Positions 47,170 to 60,118 are shown, numbered from the stretch's first letter. The stretch is DNA of 64,000 bases from Prochilodus magdalenae (GCA_024036415.1 JAMWET010005042.1:150001-214000), one strand, 5' to 3'. The notes: generated by a model not told the origin, from the sequence alone. A program made the numbers and translations.

Positions 47170-48403
47170 TATATTAACAATAACCAACTAAGCAGATGGT
47201 ATCATTACCCAGCAGCCGTAGATGATAGATTATCTATTGAATGAGATGAGATGAGTGTTTGTTCGCCCATTACTGTATATTACGATGATTTCATGGATGT
47301 TTTAAACTTTTGTTGTGGTATAATAATGAACATATGGATACACTGCAGTGTTTAATGCAAAAACAGCTCCCTGATCTTTACATAGTGGACTACAAAGAAA
47401 TGTAAACACTGAAAAAGCCGAACAGCGCTCATGCTCCACAATTAGTGCACTACACTGAAAGAAAATGTGGCATGTGGTTGCACATGCATACAGATTAGTA
47501 CATGTACAGTCATTTCCAAAACAAGTCAACATAAAGAAAAACTGTGCTGATGCAATGTAGTTTCTTTGCGTGCAACTACTTCGTCTATGAAGTACACAGT
47601 CCCACTTATTCTCTAATCTGTAGCCAGTCACAGAGATAGCCAGTACCTTCTCTAAAACTAATCTTCCATCTGTGCTTCTCCTATCAAGTACCAGTCCCAT
47701 CCCCTTTACACTAAGTAGCCAGTCCCCATGCACATTTCTACGAAAAGCCAGTCCCAACTCAGACCACTTCACTACAAGACCACATGTCCTATTGACCTGG
47801 ATTAGGATCAGCAGTCTTGGTTAATACTCTCTCTACCTTCTCTATAGCCTTTCCCTATTACCTTCTCTACGAGTAGGCCAGTCCCAATCTCTACAGAACT
47901 TTTCTTTGAAAGGTCATCCTGTATAATAAAGTATCAAATGAAGCCACAAGGTTTAGTTACTAAGGGTTCCTGTGTTCTCCTGTTTTCTCAACCCAACTGA
48001 TCTCCGTGATTTACTCTCAGCTTTGGCTCTTTTATTACATTGCAGTACATTTCATCACCTTATTGCTTTAAAGAGTTTTCATCCACACAGATACAAGAAC
48101 AGGCCCCACTTTGGATCATTTCTGGTAAAAGCCCTAATCCTTGGACGGGATTACCCAGATAGCCGGGAACATTCCCAGAATTATGGCCAATGTTGCCTAC
48201 AATTTCTAATAAAGTTTTAAAGGAAGTGTTTTAGTCTGAGTATGCCAGTTCAAAGAAACCTTTTATAATAGCCAGATCCCTAATGTTCTACTCACGAGTA
48301 TATGGTAAAAATGCTATGACTAACCAGGTCCCATGACGTTTTCTACAGTAGCAAGGTTCAGAGGATGCATTGAGGATGGTCTCAGAGCTTCACTAGAGTA
48401 CAC

Positions 48404-49410
48404 CAGTCCCATCCCTACCTTCTCTATGAGTAGCCAGTCCCATCCCTACCTTCTCTATGAGTAGCCAGTCCCATCCCTACCTTCTCTATGAGTAGCCAGT
48501 CCCATCTCTACCTTCTCTACGAGTAGCCAGTCCCATCTCTACCTTCTCTATGAGTAGCCAGTCCCATCTCTACCTTCTCTACGAGTAGCCAGTCACATCT
48601 CTACCTTCTCTACGAGTAGCCAGTCCCATCCCTACCTTCTCTATGAGTAGCCAGTCCCATCTCTACCTTCTCTACAAGTAGCCAGTCCCATCCCTACCTT
48701 CTCTACGAGTAGCCAGTCCCATTCATACCCTCTCTCTGAGTAGCCAGTCCCATCTCTACCTTCTCTATGAGTAGCCAGTCCCATCTCTACCTTCTCTACG
48801 AGTAGCCAGTCCCATCTCTACCTTCTCTACGAGTAGCCAGTCCCATCTCTACCTTCTCTACAAGTAGCCAGTCCCATCTTTACCTTCTCTATTAGTAGCC
48901 AGTCCCAGTCTCTACCTTCTCTATTAGTAGCCAGTCCCATCCCTACCTTCTCTATGAGTAGCCAGTCCCATCCCTACCTTCTCTATGAGTAGCCAGTCCC
49001 ATCCCTACCTTCTCTATGAGTAGCCAGTCCCATCCCTACCTTCTCTACGAGTAGCCAGTCCCATCCCAACCTTCTCTGAGTAGCCAGTCCCATCCCTACC
49101 TTCTCTACGAGTAGCCAGTCCCATCCCTACCTTCTCTACGAGTAGCCAGTCCCATCCCTACCTTTTCTACGAGTAGCCAGTCCTTTCCCTACCTTTTCTA
49201 CGAGTAGCCAGTCCTATCCTTACCTTTTCTACGAGTAGCCAGTCCTATCCTTACCTTTTCTACGAGTAGCCAGTCCTATCTCTCCCATCTCTATGCGTAA
49301 CCACTCCCATCTTTACTATCTCTATAAGCAGCACCTCCCATTGCTACCATCTCTACCAGTAGCTACTCCCATCTCTACCTTCTCTATGAGTAGCTACTCC
49401 CATCTCTACT
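48404..49410. repeat. 31-bp minisatellite, ~32 units
   Basis: The consensus unit reads TCTCTATGAGTAGCCAGTCC plus CATCCCTACCT. Variants alternate at TATGAG/TACGAG/TACAAG/TATTAG and at CCCTACC/TCTACC. The core is homogeneous and degrades at the right end (49285-49410, with short or altered units). Isolated half-units occur upstream at about 47620-47895. The 31-bp unit is not a multiple of three, so no long repeat protein arises. It ends 555 bp before exon 49965-50148. Confidence 0.97.
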
Positions 49411-49964
49411 TGCCCCAGACTTTTGGTTGCTGGCAGCAAAAATAGTTATTACTCATCTCACAACTGCACCATGTAGAGCCCTTAAAGTCTGAAGGTGGTC
49501 CACTCAAATTGTGAAATGAGACGGAAAGGACCAAAAAGGGAAATAACCAAATAATCACTCCATGTTCACCTGTGTTTATCAGACATCAATGGTTCTTAGC
49601 AGCCTCTTAGCTTCCTGGGTTCCAGGAAGTCCTGGTTCTTTTAATATATCTATTTTCTGGCTAAATTCCGCACAGAATGCAACCCACTCAGTGTCTAAAA
49701 CCGCTCCTTATTAAGGAACGCAGTTATTACTGTTGTAAATATCTGAAAGCTATTTGCTGTAATCTTTCTCCAACCTCCAGTGTCTCAACTGAAAGCCCTA
49801 AATCCCTCAGTGCGCAATCTAAATTAAAGACAATGCAGTTCTGCTAATAATCAAATAAGCTGCTTTGTGTGTGAATGTTATTTTCCCAGGACAGGATTTA
49901 TTTATTAGCTGTGCTTTTTTTATTCTTGGTTAAGGACTTAAATGTTAGTGCTGTCTTGTTCTAG

Positions 49965-50148
49965 GCTGCCCTGCATTGCAGAATGACCTTGGTTTTGATG
50001 AGCTGTGTGAAAAACCTCAAGCAGGATATCAGGGATGCCTTCGTCTGATCTTCATCAACAACCAGCCTGTCAAACTCGGCAGGATTCAGCAGGACAGACC
50101 GGCAAATTTCAGCCAGCTCAGCTTCGATATCTGCAGCATTCGAGACAG
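49965..50148 (+). CDS. cntnap5: CNTNAP exon: end of laminin-G domain 2
   Basis: A 184-nt exon after TGTTCTAG with donor ACAG|GTCAGG. It reads CPALQNDLGFDELCEKPQ, AGYQGCLRLIFINNQPVK, LGRIQQDRPANFSQLS, FDICSIRDR. GYQGCxRLIFI(N/D)NQP is the terminal laminin-G 2 strand with its cysteine, and FDICSIxDR is the conserved linker into the EGF domain. NFS is a potential N-glycosylation site. The exon ends phase 2, and AG plus G gives Arg before the first EGF cysteine. A 1-kb minisatellite ends about 555 bp upstream of this exon. Confidence 0.94.
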
Positions 50149-50387
50149 GTCAGGACCCATGTGTACTGTTAGGCAAATAATAACCAATGCTGATGATGAG
50201 CAGTATCAACGAATGTTCAAAACGTTTTTTGGTCGTGACATTCCTGACACCAGAACCTGAATCTGAAACAGTTTTAACTATGAACTATGATGCATGTAAC
50301 TATTATTGCATAGAAATTTTAACTGCAATGAGCTCACCGGACACAAAACGATTCACCTTGCGTCTTTAAGGTTTTAGTAACTTCAGG

Positions 50388-50745
50388 CTCCTGCAGATGG
50401 CACTGCATGAGGATGACGGGGTGTGAGTGTCGGGATTCATAAATTAAGAAAAGGTACTACAGTGCAGTGAATGTCTCGTTCCATGTGTGGAAAACGGCTC
50501 CAAAGCCGATCTTAATGATTGGCTAAAAGGAGTGACTGCATGTGGGCGTGGCCAAAGATAGTGTGAAGGAAGTAGCTGAATCTGCAGGTGTATGGAAGCG
50601 TACAGTCATGCGGGTCTACCAGCAGTGGCTATAATCCCAGTCTACAGGAAACTCTCCTTAGAATTGTAGCAGGGAAGGCATCCACCAAATCTGGCCCAAC
50701 TGTTGCAAGAGTGTCTGAACATTTATTTGGCCTACCTCCAGAAAC
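50388..50745 (+). mobile_element. Tc1-like HTH relic, continuous copy
   Basis: Encodes, in one frame, VKEVAESAGVWKRTVMRVYQ before a stop, a helix-turn-helix-like pattern. It matches the split copy at 30106-31245 without the insertion. No terminal repeats are recognisable and frames are broken. It begins about 240 bp after exon 49965-50148. Confidence 0.65.
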
Positions 50746-51325
50746 TTGTCCAGTCCATGTCAAATTAAACTGCAGCTGTTGGTCCTTGTGTATGTATTAC
50801 ACTCCATTAGGTGTGTTTCAGTTACAGGCCACTCATGTTTTGTCAGGTGAGCTCATTAATAACTGTATTGCAACACGGCTACAAACATGACTATGATGAT
50901 AAGCATCCTGACAACTTACCAACTAGCACAACAAATGTTATCAGTCTTGTGTTTTCTAATGTTTACTAAAATACAGTCAGTTAATGTTAGCATAGTAGTG
51001 GTTATATGGTATGTACCTTTATAAAATCTATACCACTCATCTATTCAGTGAATAATGTCGCTGCTGGTTTTTACATTTCCCAACGAATGGGTCAAAACAA
51101 ATGACTCAAAATGACCTAGGAGGATCAGTGTTGGGGGGGAGTCCAGGTTTTGTGTTTTACATTAGAAGCATGTTTTTTTCTTCTCATGTAAAGTTATTAC
51201 TTATTGGAGATATGCGGTTTTGTTCCGACAGCAGCAACTAACCAGATTTATTTAAACATATTTAGCAGATGGTGCTACAGTATGCATGTGTTTCAGGTGT
51301 CATGCTCTAGATAGACTAATTCATC

Positions 51326-51580
51326 ATATCGTCGCTGTCCAAAGAAAAATAAGTATCTCCAAAATGGCAACTTTACAGGAGAGGCCAAAAACCTCATTCA
51401 ATTTTAATGTAAGTCAGTGGAACCAGACGTCTTTCCAAACAGTATTGGGCCATTTCTGTTGGTCCATTCATCATGAGATTCTCACTCAGTGTTAACAGCA
51501 GCTGGTGTATTCAAATGATGCATAAAAGTAGAAATGGACAAAAGTGGAGATACATGTTTTTCAATGGACAGTGATGATAT
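51326..51580. mobile_element. MITE of the TCGCTGTCC family, copy 4
   Basis: The best-preserved copy: left ATATCGTCGCTGTCCAAAG and right end, reverse complemented, ATATCATCACTGTCCATTG, with terminal inverted repeats of about 40 bp. 255 bp, non-coding. Confidence 0.82.
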
Positions 51581-51754
51581 CCATCCTGATACTTGCATCT
51601 CTTCATCAACTCGCATAAGAGGAAAAATGCATGTTGGTTTGTAAAAGATGTGAAGTGCATGCAGTGCCAGTTGTTTTCTGTTGATGAGGTTGCCAAATAG
51701 TTTTTGTAGCAGTTTAACTTTTTAACCGTTTAAATGGTTTAGTACTAATACAGA

Positions 51755-51860
51755 ATCAATCAATCAATGTTTATTTGTATAGCGCTTTTTACAGCCAGCG
51801 TTGTCTCAAAGCAGCATCACAGATAATCAATTAGTTATACAAAAGAAAGAAAAAAACACA
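51755..51860 (+). repeat. Common teleost repeat (AATC array plus GTATAGCGC motif)
   Basis: AATCAATCAATCAATG followed by TTTATTTGTATAGCGCTTTT, a dispersed motif common in fish genomes. Class not determined. Confidence 0.55.
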
Positions 51861-52016
51861 AAGTTAGTGTATAGACTTTCAAGGGTGGGGGTGGGATTTG
51901 GGTTCGACAGGCTAAAGCGCCAATGATCAATGGTCACATGGTATTCATCATTAACTAACAGCGAGGTCTCATATCAGTATAAGAACGTCTCACATTCAGT
52001 GTGTTTATCCGACCAG

Positions 52017-52123
52017 GTGTGTCCCCAATTTCTGCGAACATGGCGGAGTCTGCTACCAGTCATGGGACAATTTCCACTGTAACTGCTCAGGAACAGGCTA
52101 CACAGGAGCCACCTGCCATAACA
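52017..52123 (+). CDS. cntnap5: CNTNAP exon: EGF-like domain 1
   Basis: A 107-nt exon after GACCAG with donor ACA|GTGAGT. It reads [35 protein letters not shown]. All six EGF cysteines are present (C-x4-C-x5-C-x8-C-x-C-x10-C), with CEHGG and GYTGATCHN exactly as expected of the first Caspr EGF repeat. There is no Asp/Asn pattern of a calcium-binding EGF. It ends phase 1, and its final A plus CA of the next exon gives Thr where paralogs commonly have Ser. NCS is a potential glycosylation sequon within the domain. Confidence 0.95.
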
Positions 52124-53304
52124 GTGAGTTCTCAATGAGTCTGACATTTTGAAACTTGGATTTTCTGCAGATAAACTGAACATTACATGCATGCGACAAT
52201 GGGATTCAGGCCATTTGCAAGTCTAGAGATGTTCTGTAGGTAATTATTCATTCATTAGTGTACACACTAAGCACCTGGCAAAGGTGAGTCTGCACTGAAT
52301 GCATTAGATTTACCTCAGTCAAATATTTAATATTTCACAAGCTTTTAATTACTCCCTAGCTTAGTTGATGCTGCACAAACTGTCAGTCACCCTCTACCCA
52401 AGGTAAAGTGTCTACCATAAGACCACCACTGGCTGGATATGTCTTTGTGCAGTGGGTGTGCACTGATGTGCAACGACATAGTCCTGGAATGTTAGTGTGG
52501 TGCTGGTACGGGTGTACGAGCACAGAAGCATAGTTGGGTTTTACACAGTGAGCCCACGTACTGACCACCCACTGTGTAGATCCACCCACCTAGTGAGTGT
52601 AAAATTACAGACTCATCTGTAACTCATCTTTGCCCATGCAGAATTTGTGTTAGTCATTCTGCACCATCTTTCTGCACCATCCTGGTGGGAGGGAAATGAA
52701 CATGGAGAATATTAATTGAATATGATGAAATAAAATGATTACTGTTATTAGATGACTAGGACATTTGTCTCTTTGTGTTGAGCTGCCAGCGAGCAATGAG
52801 GGGATGAAAAGGGAAGGGGGTAAAAACCACCTGCTGTGAAAACAAGTCAGCTCAGTCAACACCATCCTATGAGGGTCACTACCGCACAGAATATGCTCCT
52901 CCACATACATAATAATGGCAGTAAATAAATAACAGCAGTCCTGTGGTCCGAAACTGATCAATGATGAATGGGCAGATGGATAAATAGGAGGTAGACATGG
53001 GCTGATAAATTGTTCATTACAGCAGATGGGCTACAGTGAAGAATTGGAAACCTACAAAGTTCACCTGCATGGTACATGTGTCTGATAAAATGGTGAGTCA
53101 TTGTAAGTAGAAGTGGGAATGCACTAGGATTAAGGAATGCCAGTTGTGCTGCAGACATACATCTGAGCTGTAGTTTTATGGCATAACTAATGTGTGGTAT
53201 GACTCATTATGCTAAATAACCAGTGGTCTACCATTTTTCTGAATTTGATTTATGCCATTTGAATAAGCAAATGATGGTTTAGCCTAGCAAGACTGCCTTA
53301 CCAA

Positions 53305-53570
53305 GCATTCTATTCTAGTGATACTGATTCTGACTTTCTGGTTTCTGGTTTGATCTCTGGTTCGCCCCTTCTCTTCTTCTACCCTCTGTTTTAGGTTGCC
53401 TTGTTCTTATGGCTTGCTTGGTTTCTGCCTGTCTCTTTGTTTCTGACTTTGCCTGTCCCTTGCACTATGTTTGCTTGGATTCTGTTTTTGAGCCTGACTG
53501 TCAACCTGTTAAATAAACCCAGCCTTGATTTTAGCTCAGCATGCTTCAGTCAGACTTTGTCCAGCGTGAG
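53305..53570 (+). mobile_element. LTR fragment, 3' part
   Basis: GTCTCTTTGTTTCTGACTTT, CTGTCCC, AATAAACCC and TGATTTTAGCTCAGC match the 3' half of the solo LTRs at 3.7 and 6.1 kb. The TG...CA ends and target duplication are missing. Confidence 0.6.
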
Positions 53571-53745
53571 AAACAAAGAGGAAATCATGGCCTATTTATT
53601 TTGTGATTTTGGCCAATAGACATGCACTGGTCATGTGCATTTAGCCCAAAACCGTTCATCAACCAAATCAGCCCTAAAGAAACCCAAATGAGCTATAGGT
53701 AGAAGGTAGGTCGAACTAATAAACCGGCATCTCTGTGTATATACA

Positions 53746-54551
53746 GTGGGGTGCGAAAGTTTGGGCAGCGTTGTTAATTTTCCTGATTTACCTTTATAAA
53801 GCATTGATTGTTTGGATAAAAAAATTGCGTTAAATATATCATATAGGGGACAAACACAGTGATATTTGAGAAGTGAAATGAAGTTTATATGATTTACAGA
53901 AAGTGTGCAATAATTACAGCATCTCCTTGTGTAAAGTGCGCCGAATAGTTGAACGATGCACAGTGACTCCATCAGCAGCAAGATCATGTTGTAGGTCTTT
54001 GGTGCTGGTCTGTGGGTTGACTCTGACTGTTCTCAACATCCTTCACTTCTGTTTATTCGAGATTTTTCCTGGTCTGCCACTTCGAGTCTTGACTTGAACT
54101 GTGCCTGTGGTCTTCCATTTTCTCACAATGTTTCTCACAGTGGAGACTGAAAGCTGAAATCTCTGAGAGAGCTTTCTGTATCCTTCCTCTAAACCATGAC
54201 GGTGAACAATCTTTGTTTTCAGGTCATTTGAAAGTCGTTTTTGAGACTCCCATGCTGTGACTCTTCAGAGAAGATGCAAAGAGGAGAAAAACTTACAATT
54301 GCCCCCCTTAAATACCCTTTCTCATAATTGGAGTCACCTGTGCATGGAGGTCAAGGGTCACTGAACTTACCAAACCAAATTTGAGTTCCAATAATTAGTT
54401 CTAAAGGTTTTGAAATCAATAAAATGACAACAGTGCCCAAATTTATGCACCTGCCTACTTTTGTTTAACCAATTATTGCACACTTTCTGTAAATCATATA
54501 AACTTCATTTCACTTCTCAAATATCACTGTGTTTGTCCCCTATATGATATA
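53746..54551 (-). mobile_element. Foldback DNA transposon remnant with 75-bp subterminal inverted repeats
   Basis: Left end CAGTGGGGTGCGAAAGTTTG. The block 53840-53913 (GGGGACAAACACAGTGATAT... TGTGCAATAATT) reappears inverted at 54472-54548. The corresponding right outer end is absent. The interior minus strand keeps transposase-like codons (WFRGRIQKALSEISAFSL, then HCEKHCEKMEDHRHS) with stops. Confidence 0.75.
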
Positions 54552-55185
54552 TGTAACGTCAGTACAGTGTTTCAGCTGACACGATATGATGTAATAATAA
54601 CTGTGTGCATGATGTACACATTTACAAACGGCTGCATTACTTCAGCGTGCACTGCGCATGACTTCTCCGGCTCGGTGTTAAAAAGAACATCCGCAGGCTA
54701 TTGCACTGTCACCCTCCACAAACAATGTGCAGTTTCTCCTGCTGGAAAGCTTTCAGGGCTACTTAATCATCCGACCTTGACCCTGTCACACTGCACACCC
54801 AGCGGAGCAAAAGAATCTCATTTACTGGCCCCAGATTCATCCACGAGTGTGAAATTTTGTTTGCTGCAGCAAGATTGTAGCCACCTAGCGAAACGTTGTG
54901 TGACCGCTTTTGAGCCGCGGAACTGGCAGATTTAACAGTGAGTGGAATTTGTCATTCATCTTACTCAGAGAACCTGTATATTCACCATCCGAAGGGTCTA
55001 TTTCGATACGGTCAGACCGGCGTAACGTCGCACCGACGTGTTCTTATCAGCAAAATATTTAGAACAGTTTGTGCACTGTATTTCGCCACCACACGTTCGT
55101 TCTCATCATATGTCTCTGACCACTCGGCCCCTTGAGGGAAGAGGCACGAGGCAGTCCATCTGTTACACTTGTTACATCGAATGAA

Positions 55186-55193
55186 AGAGAGAA

Positions 55194-55237
<44 letters not shown>
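55186..55237. repeat. GA dinucleotide microsatellite
   Basis: About 24 GA units with two early interruptions. Confidence 0.97.
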
Positions 55238-55241
<4 letters not shown>

Positions 55242-55734
55242 CACAGCTTACCAAACCTGCCATGCAATATCGACTCTGGCAGCCAATGTGTGCAGTAAAT
55301 TAGCCATCTCACCACACAGAGGGCTGTCCTCTCATGACAAACAGATCCATACAAATAGTAATTAGCACTGCTGGCTAAATAGATAGCTGCACAAAGATTT
55401 TGTTTGTTGCTCATCCACATATGAATATGTATGCGTTTGGACATATTCAGGTTGCATGCTAACATGCTCTATTGGAGCTATTTGTCTTATTTATGTAATA
55501 GAACAGCTTAGACTTGTACTCAGAATCTAGTTTTGCTTCATTGCATGCTCAGCCGTGATGGAAACAATGCTGTTATGGAAACCTTATTTGTGCTGTTATC
55601 ACCTAAAGGGCAAGCCTTCAGCAGGCCAGGCAATAGCATGGGCCAAAATGATCCCATTTCCCAAGCCATCATAGTGCTTCCACTGAATTGTTGTAGTTTA
55701 CTTCTCATTCTCTTCTATTCTTGGCTTTTCGCAG

Positions 55735-55854
55735 CAATATACGAGCGATCATGTGAGGCCTACAGGAAAACAGGAAGCCCTTCGGGAGTCTTCACCGTTG
55801 ATCCTGATGGTAGTGGGCCACTCGAGCACACCCAAGTGAACTGTACCCTGGCAG
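55735..55854 (+). CDS. cntnap5: CNTNAP exon: start of fibrinogen-like domain
   Basis: A 120-nt exon after TTCGCAG with donor GCAG|GTAAGG. It reads IYERSCEAYRKTGSPSG, VFTVDPDGSGPLEHTQ, VNCTLA. IYExSCEAYR...G...IDPDGSGPL...VxCxxT is the N-terminal segment of the Caspr fibrinogen-related domain, including its first disulfide pair. NCT is a potential glycosylation site. It ends phase 1. I did not find the next exon (expected to open with a short stretch containing a conserved Trp) in the remaining 8.1 kb, so the following intron probably runs past the window end. Confidence 0.94.
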
Positions 55855-56853
55855 GTAAGGTATACAGCGAGTGAGAGTCATATGAGCTTCAACACTTTCT
55901 CTGATATAGTGAGCATTAAGTGATATGGGCCGTTATTAGAGGTATTTACAGGGTTGAAGGAACAGTTTGCTGGAATGGCTTTCCTGCCCATTCCCACCCC
56001 TGGATATAAAACTATACTAGATGAGAAGACTCCTTAGATTTGGCTTACTAAGAAAGCAGCTTTAATATACTAGTCTTTCATTATCTTTGTTTAGCAGTGT
56101 GCTTTATTAGTTTATTTAGCTGGCTAGCCGAATGGATAGTCAAGTTCGATTCCACCGTGAGAGAAATAACTGATAGCTACGGATAAACTCATTCGGGATT
56201 GATGAACTGTTAAGCTCACTTGCTATCTGTGTTCGTCTCTATCTGTCAACTCTGTGGTGACTATAAACGTGACTGGAGATGTGCTGAGTTTGTTGACCTG
56301 CATGTCAAACAGCAGGCAACTACATCCCAAACAATGTACCTCTTTAATAACTTCCAGTAATACTTCTTGTTCCAGTCTTTCAAAGAAAAGAGGTGAGTTG
56401 GAAAATCGGTAAAGGGAGTGTGGCAACATTCAGCTTGTAGCTAACGGAACTACCTGATATTTGTAGTCTAAGAGCTTTCATTATTAGGGCATTGACATGT
56501 TTTCTGCTTTTATGATCAATTATTTTGTTGGAACATACAGTATAATATAATAACCCACATGTCTTACACTGTGAAACTTTTTTTTAAAAGAACAGTTGAA
56601 TAAAAGCAATTCAAAAAGCATCCCAGTTTTAATATAAGCTTGACTACTGAACCCATTCTGTGTTTGTTAGGCCTTCATGTTAAAGGAGCCTTTACAGCTA
56701 TATCCTACTTGGAAGCATGACAAGCTTATCGAGAGGGCAACCATGTTTAAACCACCAAGTACATTTCCATTCCTACCTTCCATTTCCCCTGATGAAGGTT
56801 TCACAGTCCCCAACACCACCCCATCTCCCCCATGCTCATCTGATTAAATAATA

Positions 56854-57666
56854 CACTCACCATCAAAAGAATAGTTGCACCCAGAAAGAAGTGTGGAATT
56901 GGAATTCTGTTGGGAAGGAAGATAAAGGTTACCAGGAACAATAAACGATAATGAGTTTAGACTGATATTTGTAATATTTATTGAGCTACACATACAGAAG
57001 TAGCGTCTCTCAGTGTGGCGTCGGGGCACCATGTTTCCTAACCCAACATGCCAGACGTCTCGGCATAGAGTTGTAGAGGTTGCTAATGGTGTCCTGTGAT
57101 AATCCATCCCATGCAGCTTGAATATTCTCGCACAGTTCCTGCAGATTTTGTGGTAGGGGTGGAGGTGGATTGACACCAAGCCTTCTAGATGTGTGGCACG
57201 TGACATCAAAGCATTCATTTTTGCACTGACCACGGTGCCTCCACACATAGATTTGGTTTGGTCATCTCCACCAAGACAAAAGCCTGATTCGTCACTGAAG
57301 ATGACCTGCTGCCAGCCTAAGTCACTCCATGACACTGTGTCTGGCACGACACCATTGCAGTCTCTGATGGCGTTGACGTGGTGTTAAGGGCATTCGTAGT
57401 AATGATCTACATGGATGTAGTCCTGCATCGTGCCGTCGTCTGCCAATGGTGCTGGCACTAACAGGATGACTCATTGAGGGCATCACTGATCTTTAATGTC
57501 TGCCATTGTGGCTGTTGGGTCTGTCAGGTACATTGATAAGGCCTGTCCTTGGTTACATCACATGCATGGCCTGTGAACCTTTCGCATGTCTCACAATGTC
57601 AAACCTATCCATTCATTCCTGTTGGTTGATTCCTTCTGGGTGTAACTGCTCTTTTAATGGTGAGTG
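56854..57666 (-). mobile_element. CATCAAAAG-type Tc1 derivative, copy 6 (813 bp)
   Basis: Terminal repeats of about 36 bp (CACTCACCATCAAAAGAATA... and its complement) with TA at 56852-56853 and 57667-57668. The minus strand encodes QQVIFSDESGFCLGGDDQ, the first catalytic Asp region of a Tc1 transposase, then a frame-broken remainder. At 813 bp it is about half the length of a functional Tc1. The most complete copy of its family here. Confidence 0.9.
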
Positions 57667-57814
57667 TATTTTAAATTATTTGTATGCTGTTTTTTTTTTC
57701 TGTTAAAGTATTATTCTGGTTATTTGGTTATTATTCCCCACTCTCTCCGGTGCGTATGATTTACTGCCCAAGTAAAATTTGCATTATTTGTCATATAGAT
57801 CAAGTGTCCCAAGT

Positions 57815-58030
57815 GGTTGGGGTAGCTCAGTGGGTAACACCACTATTCAGGGTGCCACCTCTACGTGAGACTGGGGTTCGAATCCCAGTCTGGGTGACTA
57901 TGCTGAGCTACACCAATAAGAGTCCTTGGGCAAGACTCCTAACACTACGTTGGCCTACCTGTAATCATTAACCTTGTAAGTCGCTCTGGATAAGAGCGTC
58001 AGCTAAATGCCATAAATGTAATGTAAATGT
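57815..58030 (+). repeat. tRNA-derived SINE, near full length
   Basis: Head with A-box TAGCTCAGTGGG (57823-57834) and B-box GGTTCGAATCC (57875-57885), then a body CTACACCAATAAGAGTCCTT and a tail CGCTCTGGATAAGAGCGTC ending ATGTAATGTAAATG. It no longer folds as a tRNA and serves as an internal pol III promoter relic. Confidence 0.92.
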
Positions 58031-59770
58031 CCCAGCAGCCAATCTCCTCCCCATTCCTCAGTTCTATAGCAGCCCTACAACAGTTACAGGAATGGTTAGT
58101 ATGGCTTTCTAGTTCTAGGCAGAAGCCCAAGTTCTCTTTCTTTCCTCAATCAGTCTTTCTTTGTGTTGAAGCCACAGTTCAAACTCAGAACACAGCCAAT
58201 TAAACAGCACTAGTTTTAGCACTAGTGGGCAGGTTAAGCTGGCTGGCTACAAAACCCACCCTGCATGTAGTCAGTCAGGGTGAAATCCTTCTGAAAGCCC
58301 AACAAACCATCTTTTGTTTTCTTTTCCATTGATCCAGAGAAACCAATTATTGGGATGCGTTAGAATTCCAGTGGAATATAAAGGGTCAGCAAAAGCCAAA
58401 GCTTCCGAATACTAATTGATGAAAGGGACCAAAATAAAACAGATAATGGGGTAATCCATTATTGGGGCCAGCCCAAATTCCTAGTCATTCCGTGCTGATG
58501 TCCCCTTTGTATGATTGGACTGCTTAAACTCAGAAATCAGTTCGCTTTTACGAGCCTGGGGGTGGAGTGCATGGACAGCTGTGTCCCCAGCAGGTCTTTG
58601 AAACTGCCGCGGAGAATCACACATCTCATTAACTCAGTTCAGCATGTCTTCACATCTCTGGGTGGCTCAGCAAGCTCCACTCGAACAGTCCTGAATCAGC
58701 AAATCAGCTGCTAAAGAGCGCCGGATGTGTGTAAGTGGGGCCGCATTAAACTAGATTTTGTATGCATGGATTGAGAGAACTTGCCCTTTCCAGTGTACAG
58801 AGTAGAATACGCTCTTATAAATAACCATTCCTACTTCTCTCTGCAATTAACCGTCCCTGGCTCGAGCACACAGTTCTGGGAATAAAAAAACAAACTGGAA
58901 CTAGTGTAGAAAATTCTATAAAGCTTAGAAAACGTATCTTCTAATATCATATTCCAAAACATATTGTTTAAAGGAGCAATCTGTAAAATGGCACAACCTG
59001 TCAAAATTCATACTTCAAACAAAGAGAGGTAATATAGCTCTGGAAAGGTGTTTCTAGCCCTGTCATATGATACAAGAACATTCACAGTCCATCCTGCACT
59101 CTTGCCAGTCTTTACCGGCCTAGAGGAGACATGGTATATTCAGCATCAATCCTCTTTACGTGCCAAGAGCATGTCCAGCAGTGAAAAGAAAAGCCAGTGT
59201 TGTTTCTTTCTTTTATTGGCTGCCTCACCTGACTCACTATCTACAAAATGTTACAGGATAGGTAGCTGGGGCTAGCTGGTTAGCATGCTAACTTCACTAA
59301 ATATACTTGCAACACAATACATAGACATCTTTTGACGTACTCTCTAAACTTTCCACATGTTCTGTTAATAATATTAGTTCATTTTGAATTTTGATTTTTT
59401 TTAAACAAAAAAATTGTATGTATTGCCCTGCAGCACGATACATGGACACATAGACATCATTGACATACTCTCTTAATTGGTATTTCTTCACGTTCTGTTA
59501 ATAATATTAGTCCATTTTTCATTTTTTAAAACTAAAATTCTTACATAGTGCTCCTTTAAATACCTGGAATTCTCTCCAATAATGCACTTTTAGGCTCAAT
59601 TTAAAGGGCACCTCAGTCTTACAGTGTAGAAGCACTGGGTGATATAGATACACTCCAACCTAATCATTCTAGAGAGACAGTGTACACAACTATGGGGCAG
59701 AAAGCACTCCTCAGGGCATAAAGCAACAACCACAGAAAGAGGGCAGACAGGAGAGACAGACTCAACTCTG

Positions 59771-59990
59771 GTTGGTTGGTGTAGCTCAGTGGGTAACATC
59801 ACTACCTGCCAGGGAGCTACCACCCCATGTGGGAGACTGGGGTTCAAATCCCAGTCTGGGTTACTATTCTGAGCTACACCAATAAGAGTCCTTGGGCAAG
59901 ACTCCTAACACCTATACTGTAATACGATTAACCTTGTTAGTCGCTCTGGATAAGAGCGTCAGCTAAACGCCATAAATTTAAATGTAAACA
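59771..59990 (+). repeat. tRNA-derived SINE, near full length
   Basis: Same family as 57815-58030, with A-box GTAGCTCAGTGGG and B-box GGTTCAAATCC. It lacks about 15 bases in the middle (ACTACGTTGGCCTACCT-type segment changed). Confidence 0.9.
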
Positions 59991-60118
59991 ACAAAACCAA
60001 AAGGTGAGTAAGTCAGTTGAGCAAAGTTCATAAGACATGTCAGCAAGGCATTTGTGATCTGAACAGCTCCTATCAGCTAAGCATTTAGTGAAGCAAGCTT
60101 AGTCCGGCCGTTCATATA

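Noticed and set aside
48404..49410. CRISPR-like repeat array
   Set aside because: Units are contiguous with no unique spacers, and the context is a vertebrate intron. It is a minisatellite.
57815..59990. tRNA genes suggested by A- and B-box sequences
   Set aside because: The heads are followed by a shared SINE body and tail and do not form a full cloverleaf. They are SINEs.
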